Below, one piece after another: positions 8,475-16,688 of a stretch of DNA of 39,082 nucleotides. Position 1 is the first letter of the stretch, and every line of letters begins with the position of its first letter. The notes beneath the pieces were generated by a model. The model was not told where the DNA came from, did no database searches, and was given only the letters and a program-made list of their open reading frames with translations. The position numbers and the translations under genes are program-made. The DNA comes from DASYML01 sp036399835 (GTDB taxonomy: Bacteria > Acidobacteriota > Blastocatellia > Pyrinomonadales > Pyrinomonadaceae), in contig DASWMI010000188.1 of NCBI GenBank assembly GCA_036399835.1, forward strand, positions 1 through 39,082. Direction: 5' to 3'.

Positions 8475-11400
8475 CTAGTCTATCGAAAAGTATTTCGCCT
8501 CTTCGTGGTGAACGATGATGGCGGAGGTTGATTGTTCAGGGTCAAGCTGAAACTCTTCGGTCAATTCCACGTCAATCCGCGAGGGGTCTAGCAGCTCGAA
8601 GAGTTTGGTCTGGTCCTCCAGATTCGGGCAGGCCGGATAGCCGAAGCTAAAGCGCGAGCCTTGATAACCCTGATGAAAAAGCTTCGCCAGCTCCGTGGCA
8701 TCCCGCCCGGCGATGCCCAGCTCCAAGCGTATGCGCTTGTGCCAGAGTTCCGCCAGCGCCTCAGCCGATTCTACGCTGAGGCCGTGAAAATAGAGATACT
8801 CAGCGTAGTTATCGCTCTGGAACAGTTCCTGCGAATAAGAGCTGGCCCGACGCCCCATCGTCACCAGATGAAACGGCACGACATCCACCCGCCCGGATTC
8901 CTGCGAGGCAAAATAGTCTGCGATGCAGAGTCGCTTTCCACCGGGCTGTCGCGGGAAAGTAAAACGCATGCGCTCCGTCCGCTCGTCTTCATGGTAGATG
9001 ATAAGGTCGTTGCCCGCAGACTGGCAGGGGAAATAGCCGTAGACGACGCGCGGCGTGAGAAGCTTCTGACGCTTCGAGCGCTGCTTCAACTCCTCGTAGA
9101 TGGGCCGCACCTTTTCCTGGACCAATGAGTTGTAATCTTCCTTGCTTCTCTGTCCCTGCTTAAACTGCCACTGGCCCTTGAACAACGCCGTCTCGTTAAC
9201 AAAAGCGAAGACTTCATCAAGCTCTATGTCCTGGACCACGCGCGAGCCGTAAAAGGGAGCACGCGGGATGGGCGCATCCTCGCGCACATCGGAGCGCGTA
9301 GTGTGCGTCGTCTCGCCGGCAACCTTAACCGCGCCGCGCGGCTTTGCAGTCTTGCGTATCCCAAGCTTGGCCTCTTCGCCTATGAGTTCTTCCGCATCGT
9401 CAAGAGCAAGCTGGCTACCGTTGCCGCCCGCCGCCATTGACTTCAAAGCCTCAGCCGCGACAGCTTCTTTCTCGCCGCCAGCCAGCAGGTCCATCGTGTG
9501 CAGACCCGCGAAAGCATCCCTCGCGTAAAAGAGCTGGCCCAGATAGAGCGACTTCAGGTCCTCTTCGACGTAGCGTCGCGTGAGAGCTGCGCCGCCGAGC
9601 ACGACAGGCACGCTGATGCCGCGCTCGTTGAGGACTTCCAGATTCTCCTTCATGATAATTGTGGACTTGACGAGCAGACCGCTCATGCCTATGGCGTCGG
9701 CCCCGTGCTCCTCGTATGCGTTGAGGATGTTTTCAATCGGTTGCTTGATGCCAAGATTGACGACCTTGTAGCCATTGTTGGTCAGGATGATGTCAACCAG
9801 ATTCTTGCCTATGTCGTGAACATCGCCCTTGACGGTCGCAAGCACCATGATGCCCTTAGCCGTCGCGCCGCCCTTCTTCTCCATAAAAGGCTCAAGGAAA
9901 CGCACGGCGGTCTTCATCACTTCAGCCGATTGGAGCACGAAGGGGAGCTGCATCTGCCCGCTGCCGAACAGATCGCCGACCACCTTCATGCCGTCGAGCA
10001 GGATATTGTTGATGATGTCGAGCGCCGGATATTTTTGCAGGGCAACGTTGAGTTGTTCTTCAAGCCCTATCTTTTCGCCGTCAATGATGTGACGCTTGAG
10101 TCGCTCTTCAACCGGCAAAGCCGAGTTGTCCTGCTTGATGGTCTTGGACGAAACACCCTCGAAGAGTTTTGTAAACTCAGTCAAAGGGTCGTAAGTGCAG
10201 ACTTCGCCCTCGAACTGGCGACGGTCGTAAATCAGATCGAGCGCGACCCTTTGCTCGCTCTCGCCTATGCGATTGAGCGGCACAATTTTGCTCGCGTTGA
10301 CAATGGCCGCGTCCAGACCAGCCTCGACCGCATCATGAAGAAAGACGGAATTGAGCACGACGCGCGAAGCTGGCGTCAACCCGAAGGAGACATTCGAGAC
10401 GCCTAGAATGGTAAAGCAGCCGGGCAGCTCGGCCTTGATGCGGCTGATGGCTTTGATGGTTTCAAGCGCGTTGCGGCGGTCCTCTTCGATACCCGTAGAG
10501 ATGGGCAGCGCCAGCGGGTCGAAGAAGATGTCGTGCGGCGGAAAACCATATTTGTCTCTGGCCTGCTCGTAAGCTCTGCGCGCAATCTCAAACTTCCCTT
10601 CCGCCGTGCGCGCCATCCCCTCTTCGTCAATCGTCCCGATGACGACGCTCGCGCCATAGTTTTTCGCCAGCTCAAGGACCTGCGCGAAACGCGGCTCGCC
10701 GTCCTCGTAATTCGTCGAATTCAGAATGCACTTGCCGCCCGCGTGCTCAAGCCCCGCTTCCATCTTCTGCCACTCTGTCGAATCGAACATCAGCGGCAGC
10801 TTGACGTTAGTCACAAGACGCGAAGCCAGCTCGTGCATATCCTTGACGCCATCGCGCCCGACGTAATCAACATTGACATCCAAAACATGCGCGCCCTCGC
10901 GCTCCTGCTCTCTGGCGAGCGAGACCAGTCCGTCCCAATCCTCTGCGTTGAGCAGGTCTCTCATCTTCTTTGAGCCGCTCGCATTGACGCGCTCACCGAC
11001 GATCAGGAAAGAGGTATCCTGGACGTAGGGCTGTTGCTGAAAGATTGAAGAGGCTGCGGGCTGCCATTGAACTTGACGAGAGACAGGCTGCACGTTGCTG
11101 ACAGCCTGGACCACTGCGCGCAGGTGCGCGGGCGTTGTGCCACAGCAACCGCCGACGATATTGACGCCGAGGTCGCGCGCAAAGTGTAGCAGGTCCGAAG
11201 CTAAGGATTCCGGGTTCTCCTTATAAACAGTCTGGCCGCCGATGTTTTCGGGCAGGCCAGCGTTTGGCAACACGGAGACGGGGAGCGGCGAATTCTGGCA
11301 GAGATAGCGCACATTCTCGCTCATCTGTTTTGGACCAGTCGCGCAGTTCATGCCTATCACATCGAGCGGGAAAGGCTCAAGCGCGGTCAGCGCCGCGGCT

Positions 11401-12014
11401 ATCTCCGTGCCCATCAACATCGTCCCGAAAGGCTCAATCGTGACCTGCGCCATGACGGGCACGCGGCGGCGGCTCTCCGCAAAATATTCAAAGATGGCCG
11501 CCAGCGCAGCCTTCGTTTGCAAGAGGTCCTGGCAGGTTTCAACCAGCAGGATGTCCACGCCGCCTTCGAGCAGCCCGCGGACCTGCTCGGCGTAAGAATC
11601 CTTCATCTCTCTGAACTTGATATGGCCCAGGCTCGGCAGCTTGGTAGTTGGTCCAATCGAGCCTGCCACCCAGCGCGGGCGCTCGCGCGTAGAGAAGTCC
11701 GAGGCGACACGCTTTGCCAGTTGCGCGGCCTTGAAGTTCAGCTCGTAGGCCAGATGCGCGATGTCGTATTCGGCCAGCACGATGGAGGTCGAGCCGAAGG
11801 AATCCGTCTCGACCACATCGCAGCCGACTTCAAAAAATCCGGCGTGAACCCTCTCGACCGCCTCGGGCTTACTGATGACCAGGTATTCGTTACAGCCTTC
11901 AAGCTGCGGGCCGCCGAAATCGTCCGCCGAAAGCTCCTGCGTCTGGATGTTTGTCCCCATCGCGCCGTCAAAGACGACGATGCGCTCTTTTAGTGCTTCG
12001 AGAAATGTGCTCAT
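8475..12014 (-). CDS. metH: cobalamin-dependent methionine synthase MetH
   Basis: 1179 residues, slightly shorter than the E. coli enzyme (1227), with all modules. The homocysteine domain (about 1-310) has zinc-ligand motifs NCATGP near 223 and GGCCGTTP near 288. The methyltetrahydrofolate (pterin) domain covers about 330-600 (ERVNASGSKKM at its start). The cobalamin cap and B12 domains follow, with the lower axial ligand in DVHDIGK (D731-G736, His733) and SGLLVKST / VVLGGAALT downstream. The C-terminal activation domain that binds S-adenosylmethionine is about 920-1179. It transfers a methyl group from 5-methyl-THF to homocysteine via methylcobalamin. The upstream gap holds a possible promoter and a hairpin-rich leader but no cobalamin or SAM riboswitch that I could recognise. 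Confidence 0.97.
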   Translation of the reverse strand: MSTFLEALKERIVVFDGAMGTNIQTQELSADDFGGPQLEGCNEYLVISKPEAVERVHAGFFEVGCDVVETDSFGSTSIVLAEYDIAHLAYELNFKAAQLAKRVASDFSTRERPRWVAGSIGPTTKLPSLGHIKFREMKDSYAEQVRGLLEGGVDILLVETCQDLLQTKAALAAIFEYFAESRRRVPVMAQVTIEPFGTMLMGTEIAAALTALEPFPLDVIGMNCATGPKQMSENVRYLCQNSPLPVSVLPNAGLPENIGGQTVYKENPESLASDLLHFARDLGVNIVGGCCGTTPAHLRAVVQAVSNVQPVSRQVQWQPAASSIFQQQPYVQDTSFLIVGERVNASGSKKMRDLLNAEDWDGLVSLAREQEREGAHVLDVNVDYVGRDGVKDMHELASRLVTNVKLPLMFDSTEWQKMEAGLEHAGGKCILNSTNYEDGEPRFAQVLELAKNYGASVVIGTIDEEGMARTAEGKFEIARRAYEQARDKYGFPPHDIFFDPLALPISTGIEEDRRNALETIKAISRIKAELPGCFTILGVSNVSFGLTPASRVVLNSVFLHDAVEAGLDAAIVNASKIVPLNRIGESEQRVALDLIYDRRQFEGEVCTYDPLTEFTKLFEGVSSKTIKQDNSALPVEERLKRHIIDGEKIGLEEQLNVALQKYPALDIINNILLDGMKVVGDLFGSGQMQLPFVLQSAEVMKTAVRFLEPFMEKKGGATAKGIMVLATVKGDVHDIGKNLVDIILTNNGYKVVNLGIKQPIENILNAYEEHGADAIGMSGLLVKSTIIMKENLEVLNERGISVPVVLGGAALTRRYVEEDLKSLYLGQLFYARDAFAGLHTMDLLAGGEKEAVAAEALKSMAAGGNGSQLALDDAEELIGEEAKLGIRKTAKPRGAVKVAGETTHTTRSDVREDAPIPRAPFYGSRVVQDIELDEVFAFVNETALFKGQWQFKQGQRSKEDYNSLVQEKVRPIYEELKQRSKRQKLLTPRVVYGYFPCQSAGNDLIIYHEDERTERMRFTFPRQPGGKRLCIADYFASQESGRVDVVPFHLVTMGRRASSYSQELFQSDNYAEYLYFHGLSVESAEALAELWHKRIRLELGIAGRDATELAKLFHQGYQGSRFSFGYPACPNLEDQTKLFELLDPSRIDVELTEEFQLDPEQSTSAIIVHHEEAKYFSID

Positions 12015-12204
12015 CTATTCTGGTCCACTCTCGGTTTTAGAGTCCTTCGCGCGAGGGCCGCTGCAAAGCAGAAGCCCCGCGCCTCACAACGCGGGGCTTT
12101 CCACTTGAAGCCAATCAGAGAATTGAAGCGGGAAAGACTCACCGAGCTGTTTAGCAGTTTATTTTACGTGGCCGCAAGTTGCCTTAACTCACCACGTTTG
12201 TTGA
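12015..12204 (-). promoter_or_regulatory. hairpin-rich 5' leader of metH
   Basis: If the promoter at 12211-12240 is used, the metH transcript starts with about 190 nt of leader. On the minus strand it contains three hairpins. ACGTGG/CCACGT (12192-12197 with 12166-12171) encloses an inner AGTT/AACT pair. AAGCCCCGCG/CGCGGGGCTT (12090-12099 with 12072-12081) is a 10-bp GC-rich stem with an 8-nt loop. ACTCT/AGAGT (12039-12043 with 12027-12031) includes the only purine-rich stretch (GAGAG) before the start codon. I see no B12 box (GCCACTG), SAM-I or SAH consensus. Regulation by structure is an inference. Confidence 0.4.
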
Positions 12205-12210
12205 ATCGTT

Positions 12211-12240
12211 ATTGAAACATTGCCGGGCCAAGCGTGTCAA
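12211..12240 (-). promoter_or_regulatory. putative sigma70-type promoter of metH
   Basis: On the minus strand, a perfect -35 TTGACA (12240-12235) is followed after 18 nt by TTCAAT (12216-12211; 4 of 6 to TATAAT). It points toward metH, with the start codon about 195 nt downstream. The remaining gap up to coaD (12241-12413) holds one TGGTCCA site at 12250 and no gene that I can support. Confidence 0.42.
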
Positions 12241-12413
12241 GATAAGCGATGGTCCATCGGAAGTTCAATTTGAATTTGAAAAGACAGAGCAACATTGGCC
12301 CTGGTTTTCAAGCTGAACTGCTGCGCCCGTCTGCCTGATGCCTAACACTCCGCGCGGCTTTTGTGTTACTTTGAATCCCGTTCCGTCAGCTTAACATTCT
12401 CTGATTCCTGTCT

Positions 12414-12908
12414 ATGCGGCGCGCTATCTATCCAGGCTCATTCGACCCGGTGACTAACGGCCACCTGGACATCATCGAGCGCAGTTCCAAGCTTTTCGAC
12501 GAGATTATCGTCGCCATTCTGGTCAATCCCGAAAAGAATCCCTTATTCACTATCGAAGAGCGACGCGAGATGCTGTTTGAAGCGATGCGCGAAATCGATT
12601 GCGGCTCGTGCAGCCTGCTGGTCGAAGCCTTCGAGGGATTGCTGGTCCACTACGGAGTCGAGCGGGATGCCGATGCGATCATACGCGGGATACGCGCCGT
12701 CTCCGATTACGAATATGAATTGCAGATGGCGCTCATGAATCGCAGGCTTGAGCCGCGCATCGAGACGGTCTTCCTGATGCCCGCGGAGGCTTACTCTTAT
12801 GTCAGCTCGCGGCTCGTCAAGGAGGTCTTTCAACTGGGAGCGACGATTGACGGCCTGGTGCCCGCTTCGGTCGAAACGAGGATGCGAAGGAAGCTCGAAA
12901 AGAGTTGA
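12414..12908 (+). CDS. coaD: phosphopantetheine adenylyltransferase CoaD
   Basis: 164 residues, full family length. The nucleotidyltransferase motif is at the N-terminus (YPGSFDP at 6-12 and TNGH at 14-17, His17 catalytic). The phosphopantetheine-binding part is represented by RGIRAVSDYEYE, and the C-terminal SSRLVKEV segment is intact. The enzyme adenylates 4'-phosphopantetheine to dephospho-CoA, the penultimate step of coenzyme A synthesis. ATG at 12414 is directly followed by the conserved RRAIYPGSFDP, so the start is secure. It stands alone between divergent metH and the next small gene. Confidence 0.97.
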   Translation: MRRAIYPGSFDPVTNGHLDIIERSSKLFDEIIVAILVNPEKNPLFTIEERREMLFEAMREIDCGSCSLLVEAFEGLLVHYGVERDADAIIRGIRAVSDYEYELQMALMNRRLEPRIETVFLMPAEAYSYVSSRLVKEVFQLGATIDGLVPASVETRMRRKLEKS

Positions 12909-12927
12909 AAACCCTGGTCAGACTGCA

Positions 12928-12936
12928 TGCTATAAT
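12928..12936 (+). promoter_or_regulatory. extended -10 promoter upstream of the KGG-rich gene
   Basis: TGCTATAAT is a perfect TATAAT (12931-12936) with the TG extension. A weak TTGAAA at 12905-12910 is too far (20 nt) to be an ideal -35. Transcription would start near 12943, about 70 nt before the start codon at 13015. Confidence 0.5.
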
Positions 12937-13014
12937 TTGTCTTAGGTTCAACCGGCAGATAACGGGCGATAGGTTTTAGATGTCGCCGACTCAATGAACA
13001 AGGAGGACGAGTCA

Positions 13015-13314
13015 ATGCCTAGAGGTGACAAAGGGGCGTACACCGACAAGCAGAAACGGCAGGCCGAGCACATAGAGGAAGGCTACGAAAAACGCGGCGT
13101 CTCCGAAGATGAAGCCGAGAAGCGCGCGTGGGCCACCGTCAATAAGGAATCCGGCGGCGGCAAAAAGAGCGGCTCCGGGCGCGGCAAGAAGGGCAACACA
13201 GCCTCTTCCAAAAAAGGCGGCGAGAAGGGCGGAGCCAAAGGCGGCAAAAAGAGCAGCCGGACCAGTAGCAAGAAGGGCGGCAAGAAGAGTAGTAAAAAGA
13301 GCAGCCGCAAGTAG
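13015..13314 (+). CDS. small Lys/Gly-rich protein with histone H1-like tail
   Basis: 99 residues. The start is set at ATG 13015 because AGGAGG (13001-13006) lies 8 nt before it; an in-frame ATG at 12994 has no such site and would put the AGGAGG inside the gene. The N-terminal half (PRGDKGAYTDKQKRQAEHIE, then GYEKRGVSEDEAEKRAWATV) matches a short family found in many bacteria and often labelled 'plasmid stabilization', a label with little support. From residue 45 on it is a low-complexity run of KKSG, KGG and KKSS units, resembling bacterial histone H1-like proteins. Binding to DNA or RNA through the basic tail is plausible but not shown. Nothing indicates a toxin-antitoxin pair. Confidence 0.8.
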   Translation: MPRGDKGAYTDKQKRQAEHIEEGYEKRGVSEDEAEKRAWATVNKESGGGKKSGSGRGKKGNTASSKKGGEKGGAKGGKKSSRTSSKKGGKKSSKKSSRK

Positions 13315-13390
13315 CAGCCTTTTTTTCGAGGTCGCGGCGCAAGGCTCTCAAGCTCAAAGCAGCGCGCCGCAAACGCCTCCTTGATCGAGC

Positions 13391-14590
13391 ATGACCAAAC
13401 CAGCCATTGACATCTTTCCCGTCTCGGACAACGTCGCAGGGATGCGCGTCTCCTCCACGCTGGCCGCGACGCAGGCCGCCGCAGACATGCGCGCCAAAGG
13501 ACTTGATGTGGTTGATCTGGGCGCGGGCGAGCCTGATTTCGACACGCCGGAATATATCAAGCGCGCCGCCGCCGAAGCGATGTATGCGGGCCAGACCAAG
13601 TACACTCCGGTCGGCGGCGTGCCTGAACTTAAGCAGGCGATTATAGGTTATTACGAACGCAACTTCGGCGCGCATTACGAGCCTGCGCAGGTGATGGCGA
13701 CCAACGGCGGCAAGCAGGCCATCTTTAACGCCATCGTCTCGCTGGTTGGTCCAGGTGACGAAGTTCTAATCGTCAAGCCTTACTGGGTGACGTTTCCGGA
13801 GATCGTCGTCTTTGCGCGCGCCACACCCGTTTATATAGAGACCGAAGAGAACGATTTCGTGCTCACAGCCGAAGCGGTCGCGCGCGCCATCACCCCTCGC
13901 ACCAAGCTCATCATCCTCAACTCGCCCTCGAATCCATCTGGCCGTGTCATCCCGCCCGCAGAGTTCAAGCGCATCATGGAAGTGCTGGACCAGCGCGGCA
14001 TTTATATTATTTCAGACGAGTGTTATCTGCGCTTCGTTTATCCGCCCGCAGAGGTCTTTAGCGCGGCGAGCCTCCCGCTTGAGCTGCGCAAACGACTCTG
14101 CATCGCAGGCTCTTTCTCTAAAACTTACGCGATGACGGGCTGGCGTATGGGCTATGCGCTGGCCGATGCGGAATGGACGCGGGCCATGTTGAAGGTCCAG
14201 GGCCACTCAACCAGCAATCCCAACTCTATCGCGCAGATGGCCGCGATGGCAGCCTTTAATGGTCCACAGGAATCGGTCTCAAGCATGCTCGCCGAATATA
14301 CTACGCGCCGCCAATGGCTGCTCAACGCGCTTGAAGAGATGCCGGGCTTTCGTTGTCTTCAACCTGAGGGAGCTTTCTATGCTTTTCCCGCCGTGCACGA
14401 CTGCCTGAAGGGCGAGCTGAAGACTTCGGGCGAGCTGGCCGAGAGGCTCTTGAAGGAGGAACAGTTAGTCGTCACGGACGGCGCGGGCTTTGGCGCGGAT
14501 GGCTATCTACGCATCTCCTACGCCACATCTCTGGACCGATTGCAGGAAGGCGTTCGTCGCATACGCCGTCTCGCGGAGAAGCTGGTCTAA
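13391..14590 (+). CDS. class I/II PLP aminotransferase, aspartate aminotransferase-like
   Basis: 399 residues, the usual length. Family marks: DLGAGEPDFDTPEYI near the N-terminus, TKYTPVGG substrate loop, NSPSNPSG cofactor loop, the PLP Schiff-base Lys244 in GSFSKTYAMTGWRMGY, and the carboxylate-binding Arg374 in YLRISYA. This pattern fits the bacterial Ib group of aspartate aminotransferases, some of which also act on prephenate; the exact acceptor cannot be read here. The gene follows the KGG-rich gene by 76 nt and ends in a bidirectional terminator facing the TonB-family gene. Confidence 0.93.
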   Translation: MTKPAIDIFPVSDNVAGMRVSSTLAATQAAADMRAKGLDVVDLGAGEPDFDTPEYIKRAAAEAMYAGQTKYTPVGGVPELKQAIIGYYERNFGAHYEPAQVMATNGGKQAIFNAIVSLVGPGDEVLIVKPYWVTFPEIVVFARATPVYIETEENDFVLTAEAVARAITPRTKLIILNSPSNPSGRVIPPAEFKRIMEVLDQRGIYIISDECYLRFVYPPAEVFSAASLPLELRKRLCIAGSFSKTYAMTGWRMGYALADAEWTRAMLKVQGHSTSNPNSIAQMAAMAAFNGPQESVSSMLAEYTTRRQWLLNALEEMPGFRCLQPEGAFYAFPAVHDCLKGELKTSGELAERLLKEEQLVVTDGAGFGADGYLRISYATSLDRLQEGVRRIRRLAEKLV

Positions 14591-14617
14591 AAAAATTTCT
14601 GCCATTAAACAAAACAC

Positions 14618-14655
14618 GCGGCGCTGATTGTCAATGACAACAGCGCCGCCTGTTT
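14618..14655. terminator. bidirectional intrinsic terminator
   Basis: GCGGCGCTG (14618-14626) pairs with CAGCGCCGC (14641-14649), and inside this TTGTC pairs with GACAA around a 3-nt loop. A-rich sequence (AAACAAAAC) precedes and TGTTTTA follows, so it can act in both directions between the converging aminotransferase and TonB-family genes. Confidence 0.85.
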
Positions 14656-14690
14656 TATGCTGAGAGGCTATGTGAATTGACGAGGCAGTA

Positions 14691-16307
14691 TCAGTAAAGA
14701 TTGAAGTTGTATTCAATCTGTATGTACTGCGACACCGCTCGCCCATCCTTCATCGCCGGCATGAACTTGATCATCCGCGCCGCACTGATCGCCTTCTCCG
14801 TCAACCCATACGGCAAGCTCGACACCGCTCGGATATTCGTCACACTCCCGTTACTCGCAAACACTGCACGCAACACCACCGTCCCGCTCACCTGATTCTT
14901 TCTCGCCTCCTCCGTGTACTGCGGCTCCGGCTTGCTCAAGATCCTCGCCTTCTGCGAGACATCCTTGGCCTGAAAAGTCTTGTTATAATCGGTATCTCCG
15001 CCGCCGCCGCCGCCTGCTCCTCCGCCTCCTGCGCGGAAGTCTCCCCCTCCCGTATTGCCTCCACGGCCTGGTCCCACGCCTCCGCCTTCTCCGCTACCGA
15101 CGCCTCCGCCACTGCCCGTCCCGATTCCATTACCCGTGCCTGGCCCGCTGCTCGTCTCCGTTGACTTTGACTTCGGGTCTCCATACGGCAAGGGCCTGGT
15201 ATCGGTGGGGAATAATAGTGGGTCCGCCTTGATCGTGGCAGGCACCGGCAACGAAGGGTTCTTGATGGTCGGCGGATGCGGGTCCGGTGCGACGACCTGC
15301 GGAATATCCAGCGAGGCCTGCGGCAGCTTACCCACACTGGCCGGCTTGCTCTCCTCGCGGCCTCCTCCGCCTCCGCCCTGCGGCTTCTCCTGTTTCGGTT
15401 TCGAGCCGCCGCCGGTGCCCTTGTTCATCCCGGCTGTCCCTTTATCGACCTTCTCCTGCTCGGCTGGAATATCTAACAGCCCCTGGAACTCTAACTCTTC
15501 CTGCTTTTGCTGTGCCACTTCGCGGTTGTGCCGCCATCCCGTGTAGAGGCTCCAGCCGACAAAGCCGCCGACGACAAAGAGAATAAAGAGAAAGGCCGCA
15601 ATCATCCCGAAGACGGCGCTCTGCGAGTCTCCCGTGTGGGTCGAGAGCGCGCCCGCTGAGCCGCTGGCAGTGCCAGGGGTGGCCGCTTGTGTGGAAAAAG
15701 GTGCGGTCCGGTCTTTGAACCAGCCGGCAAAGATGGCGACGAGCATGGCGACCATCAGCAGGCCGAAGGCGAGCATGGCAAAGCGAGTGGTGCCGGCAGA
15801 GTGCGAGCGCTCTAAAAGGACGATGCCGAGCATGAGGATGAGCATGGCAGAGACGGCGATGGTCATCGAGAGGGCGACGCCCGGTTGAGAGAGAAAGCGT
15901 TTGAAGAGAGAGAAGTAAGAAGCAAAGGAGCGATGGAGAAAGCCTTTGGGGTCGCGTTTGAACTCGGGCCAGGTCAGTTCGGATTGATGAGCGACGGCGC
16001 GCAGTTCGGAGAAGAGGCGCGAGATGAGGCCGGCATCATCGAGCATCGTTAAGTGATAGCCTTCGTCTACTGGCCGCGTTGATGCGTGGATTGGCTGCTC
16101 GTCTTCGTCGCTGGCCGCTGCTGCCTGTGCGCTCTGGGGAATCGTCTCGCCGATGGCCGGATGGGCCGGGATGGTTTCTTCCGGTTCATCAAACCGTTCG
16201 TCCAAAACCGGCGCGTTGGCGACAAAGCCGTTGAGCGGCGTGCCGTCAACCGGGCAGAAGCTAAACTTATCGGCAAACTCTTCCTGGCATGTGGAACACT
16301 TTTTCAT
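14691..16307 (-). CDS. zinc-ribbon, three-TM, TonB-domain protein
   Basis: 538 residues in an unusual architecture. The N-terminus is a short zinc-ribbon-like finger (C4-x2-C7 and C18 in FCPVDG). Three hydrophobic segments follow at about 145-168, 174-196 and 231-254. Then comes a long Pro/Gly/Lys-rich linker, with an almost pure Gly run around 400-440, and a C-terminal TonB domain at about 445-538 (PEPQYTEEARKNQVSGTVVL and later AARMIKFMPAMKDG). The likely topology puts the zinc finger in the cytoplasm and the TonB domain in the periplasm. Classical TonB has one N-terminal TM helix and works with ExbB/ExbD; neither partner is encoded here, so energy transduction is uncertain. It could instead use the TonB fold as a periplasmic binding module. 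It is divergent from the M16 gene. Confidence 0.85.
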   Translation of the reverse strand: MKKCSTCQEEFADKFSFCPVDGTPLNGFVANAPVLDERFDEPEETIPAHPAIGETIPQSAQAAAASDEDEQPIHASTRPVDEGYHLTMLDDAGLISRLFSELRAVAHQSELTWPEFKRDPKGFLHRSFASYFSLFKRFLSQPGVALSMTIAVSAMLILMLGIVLLERSHSAGTTRFAMLAFGLLMVAMLVAIFAGWFKDRTAPFSTQAATPGTASGSAGALSTHTGDSQSAVFGMIAAFLFILFVVGGFVGWSLYTGWRHNREVAQQKQEELEFQGLLDIPAEQEKVDKGTAGMNKGTGGGSKPKQEKPQGGGGGGREESKPASVGKLPQASLDIPQVVAPDPHPPTIKNPSLPVPATIKADPLLFPTDTRPLPYGDPKSKSTETSSGPGTGNGIGTGSGGGVGSGEGGGVGPGRGGNTGGGDFRAGGGGAGGGGGGDTDYNKTFQAKDVSQKARILSKPEPQYTEEARKNQVSGTVVLRAVFASNGSVTNIRAVSSLPYGLTEKAISAARMIKFMPAMKDGRAVSQYIQIEYNFNLY

Positions 16308-16688
16308 CTCTTACCTCTTAGGGGCCGCTTAGGGGAGACAGCAGAGCAAAGCTTATCTCTGGAGCGGCTGTGGAAACCTTTTCGTTGGCTCGGACTACTT
16401 ATCAGCTTGCGAGCGCATCCATTGTTGAAGCGCCCGAACAAACCGTTGACGCATTATAACTGCGCTTTGATAACCTGTGAAGCAGGCGCGCGAGACGGCC
16501 TTAAACCTTCTTAGCCAGAGCTTTGATGCACCGAACGGCCAAACGGTTGACGCGCCTTGCAGCCCGCATCTAAACTGTTTTGCGGCTCCCCCGCGAAAGA
16601 GACTCAACCCCCGGCGGCCCCCGATGGGCCAGCCGTGCGAAGGTTTTTTTGATTTCTCTTTTAATCCGCAGCCCAACAGGTACTTGAG
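16308..16688. other. intergenic region between divergent genes
   Basis: 381 nt with no supportable gene. It should hold promoters for both neighbours. The best candidate on + is TTGACG (16547-16552), 18 nt, TAAACT (16571-16576), about 110 nt before the M16-like gene. A similar word occurs earlier (CCGTTGACGCATTATAAC at 16443-16460), giving two near-repeats of AAACSGTTGACGC about 100 nt apart. Both could be promoter cores or a shared operator. Confidence 0.35.

Noticed and set aside
9498..10406. 302-codon open frame on + opposite metH
   Set aside because: It lies wholly opposite conserved cobalamin and pterin domains; no recognisable domain and no start signals.
12072..12099. GC-rich hairpin considered as a tRNA arm or simple terminator
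   Set aside because: No cloverleaf can be built around it, and neither strand has a T run. Described as part of the metH leader instead.
12015..12413. Cobalamin, SAM-I or SAH riboswitch upstream of metH
   Set aside because: Searched by eye on the minus strand for the B12 box, SAM-I core and SAH core; none found.
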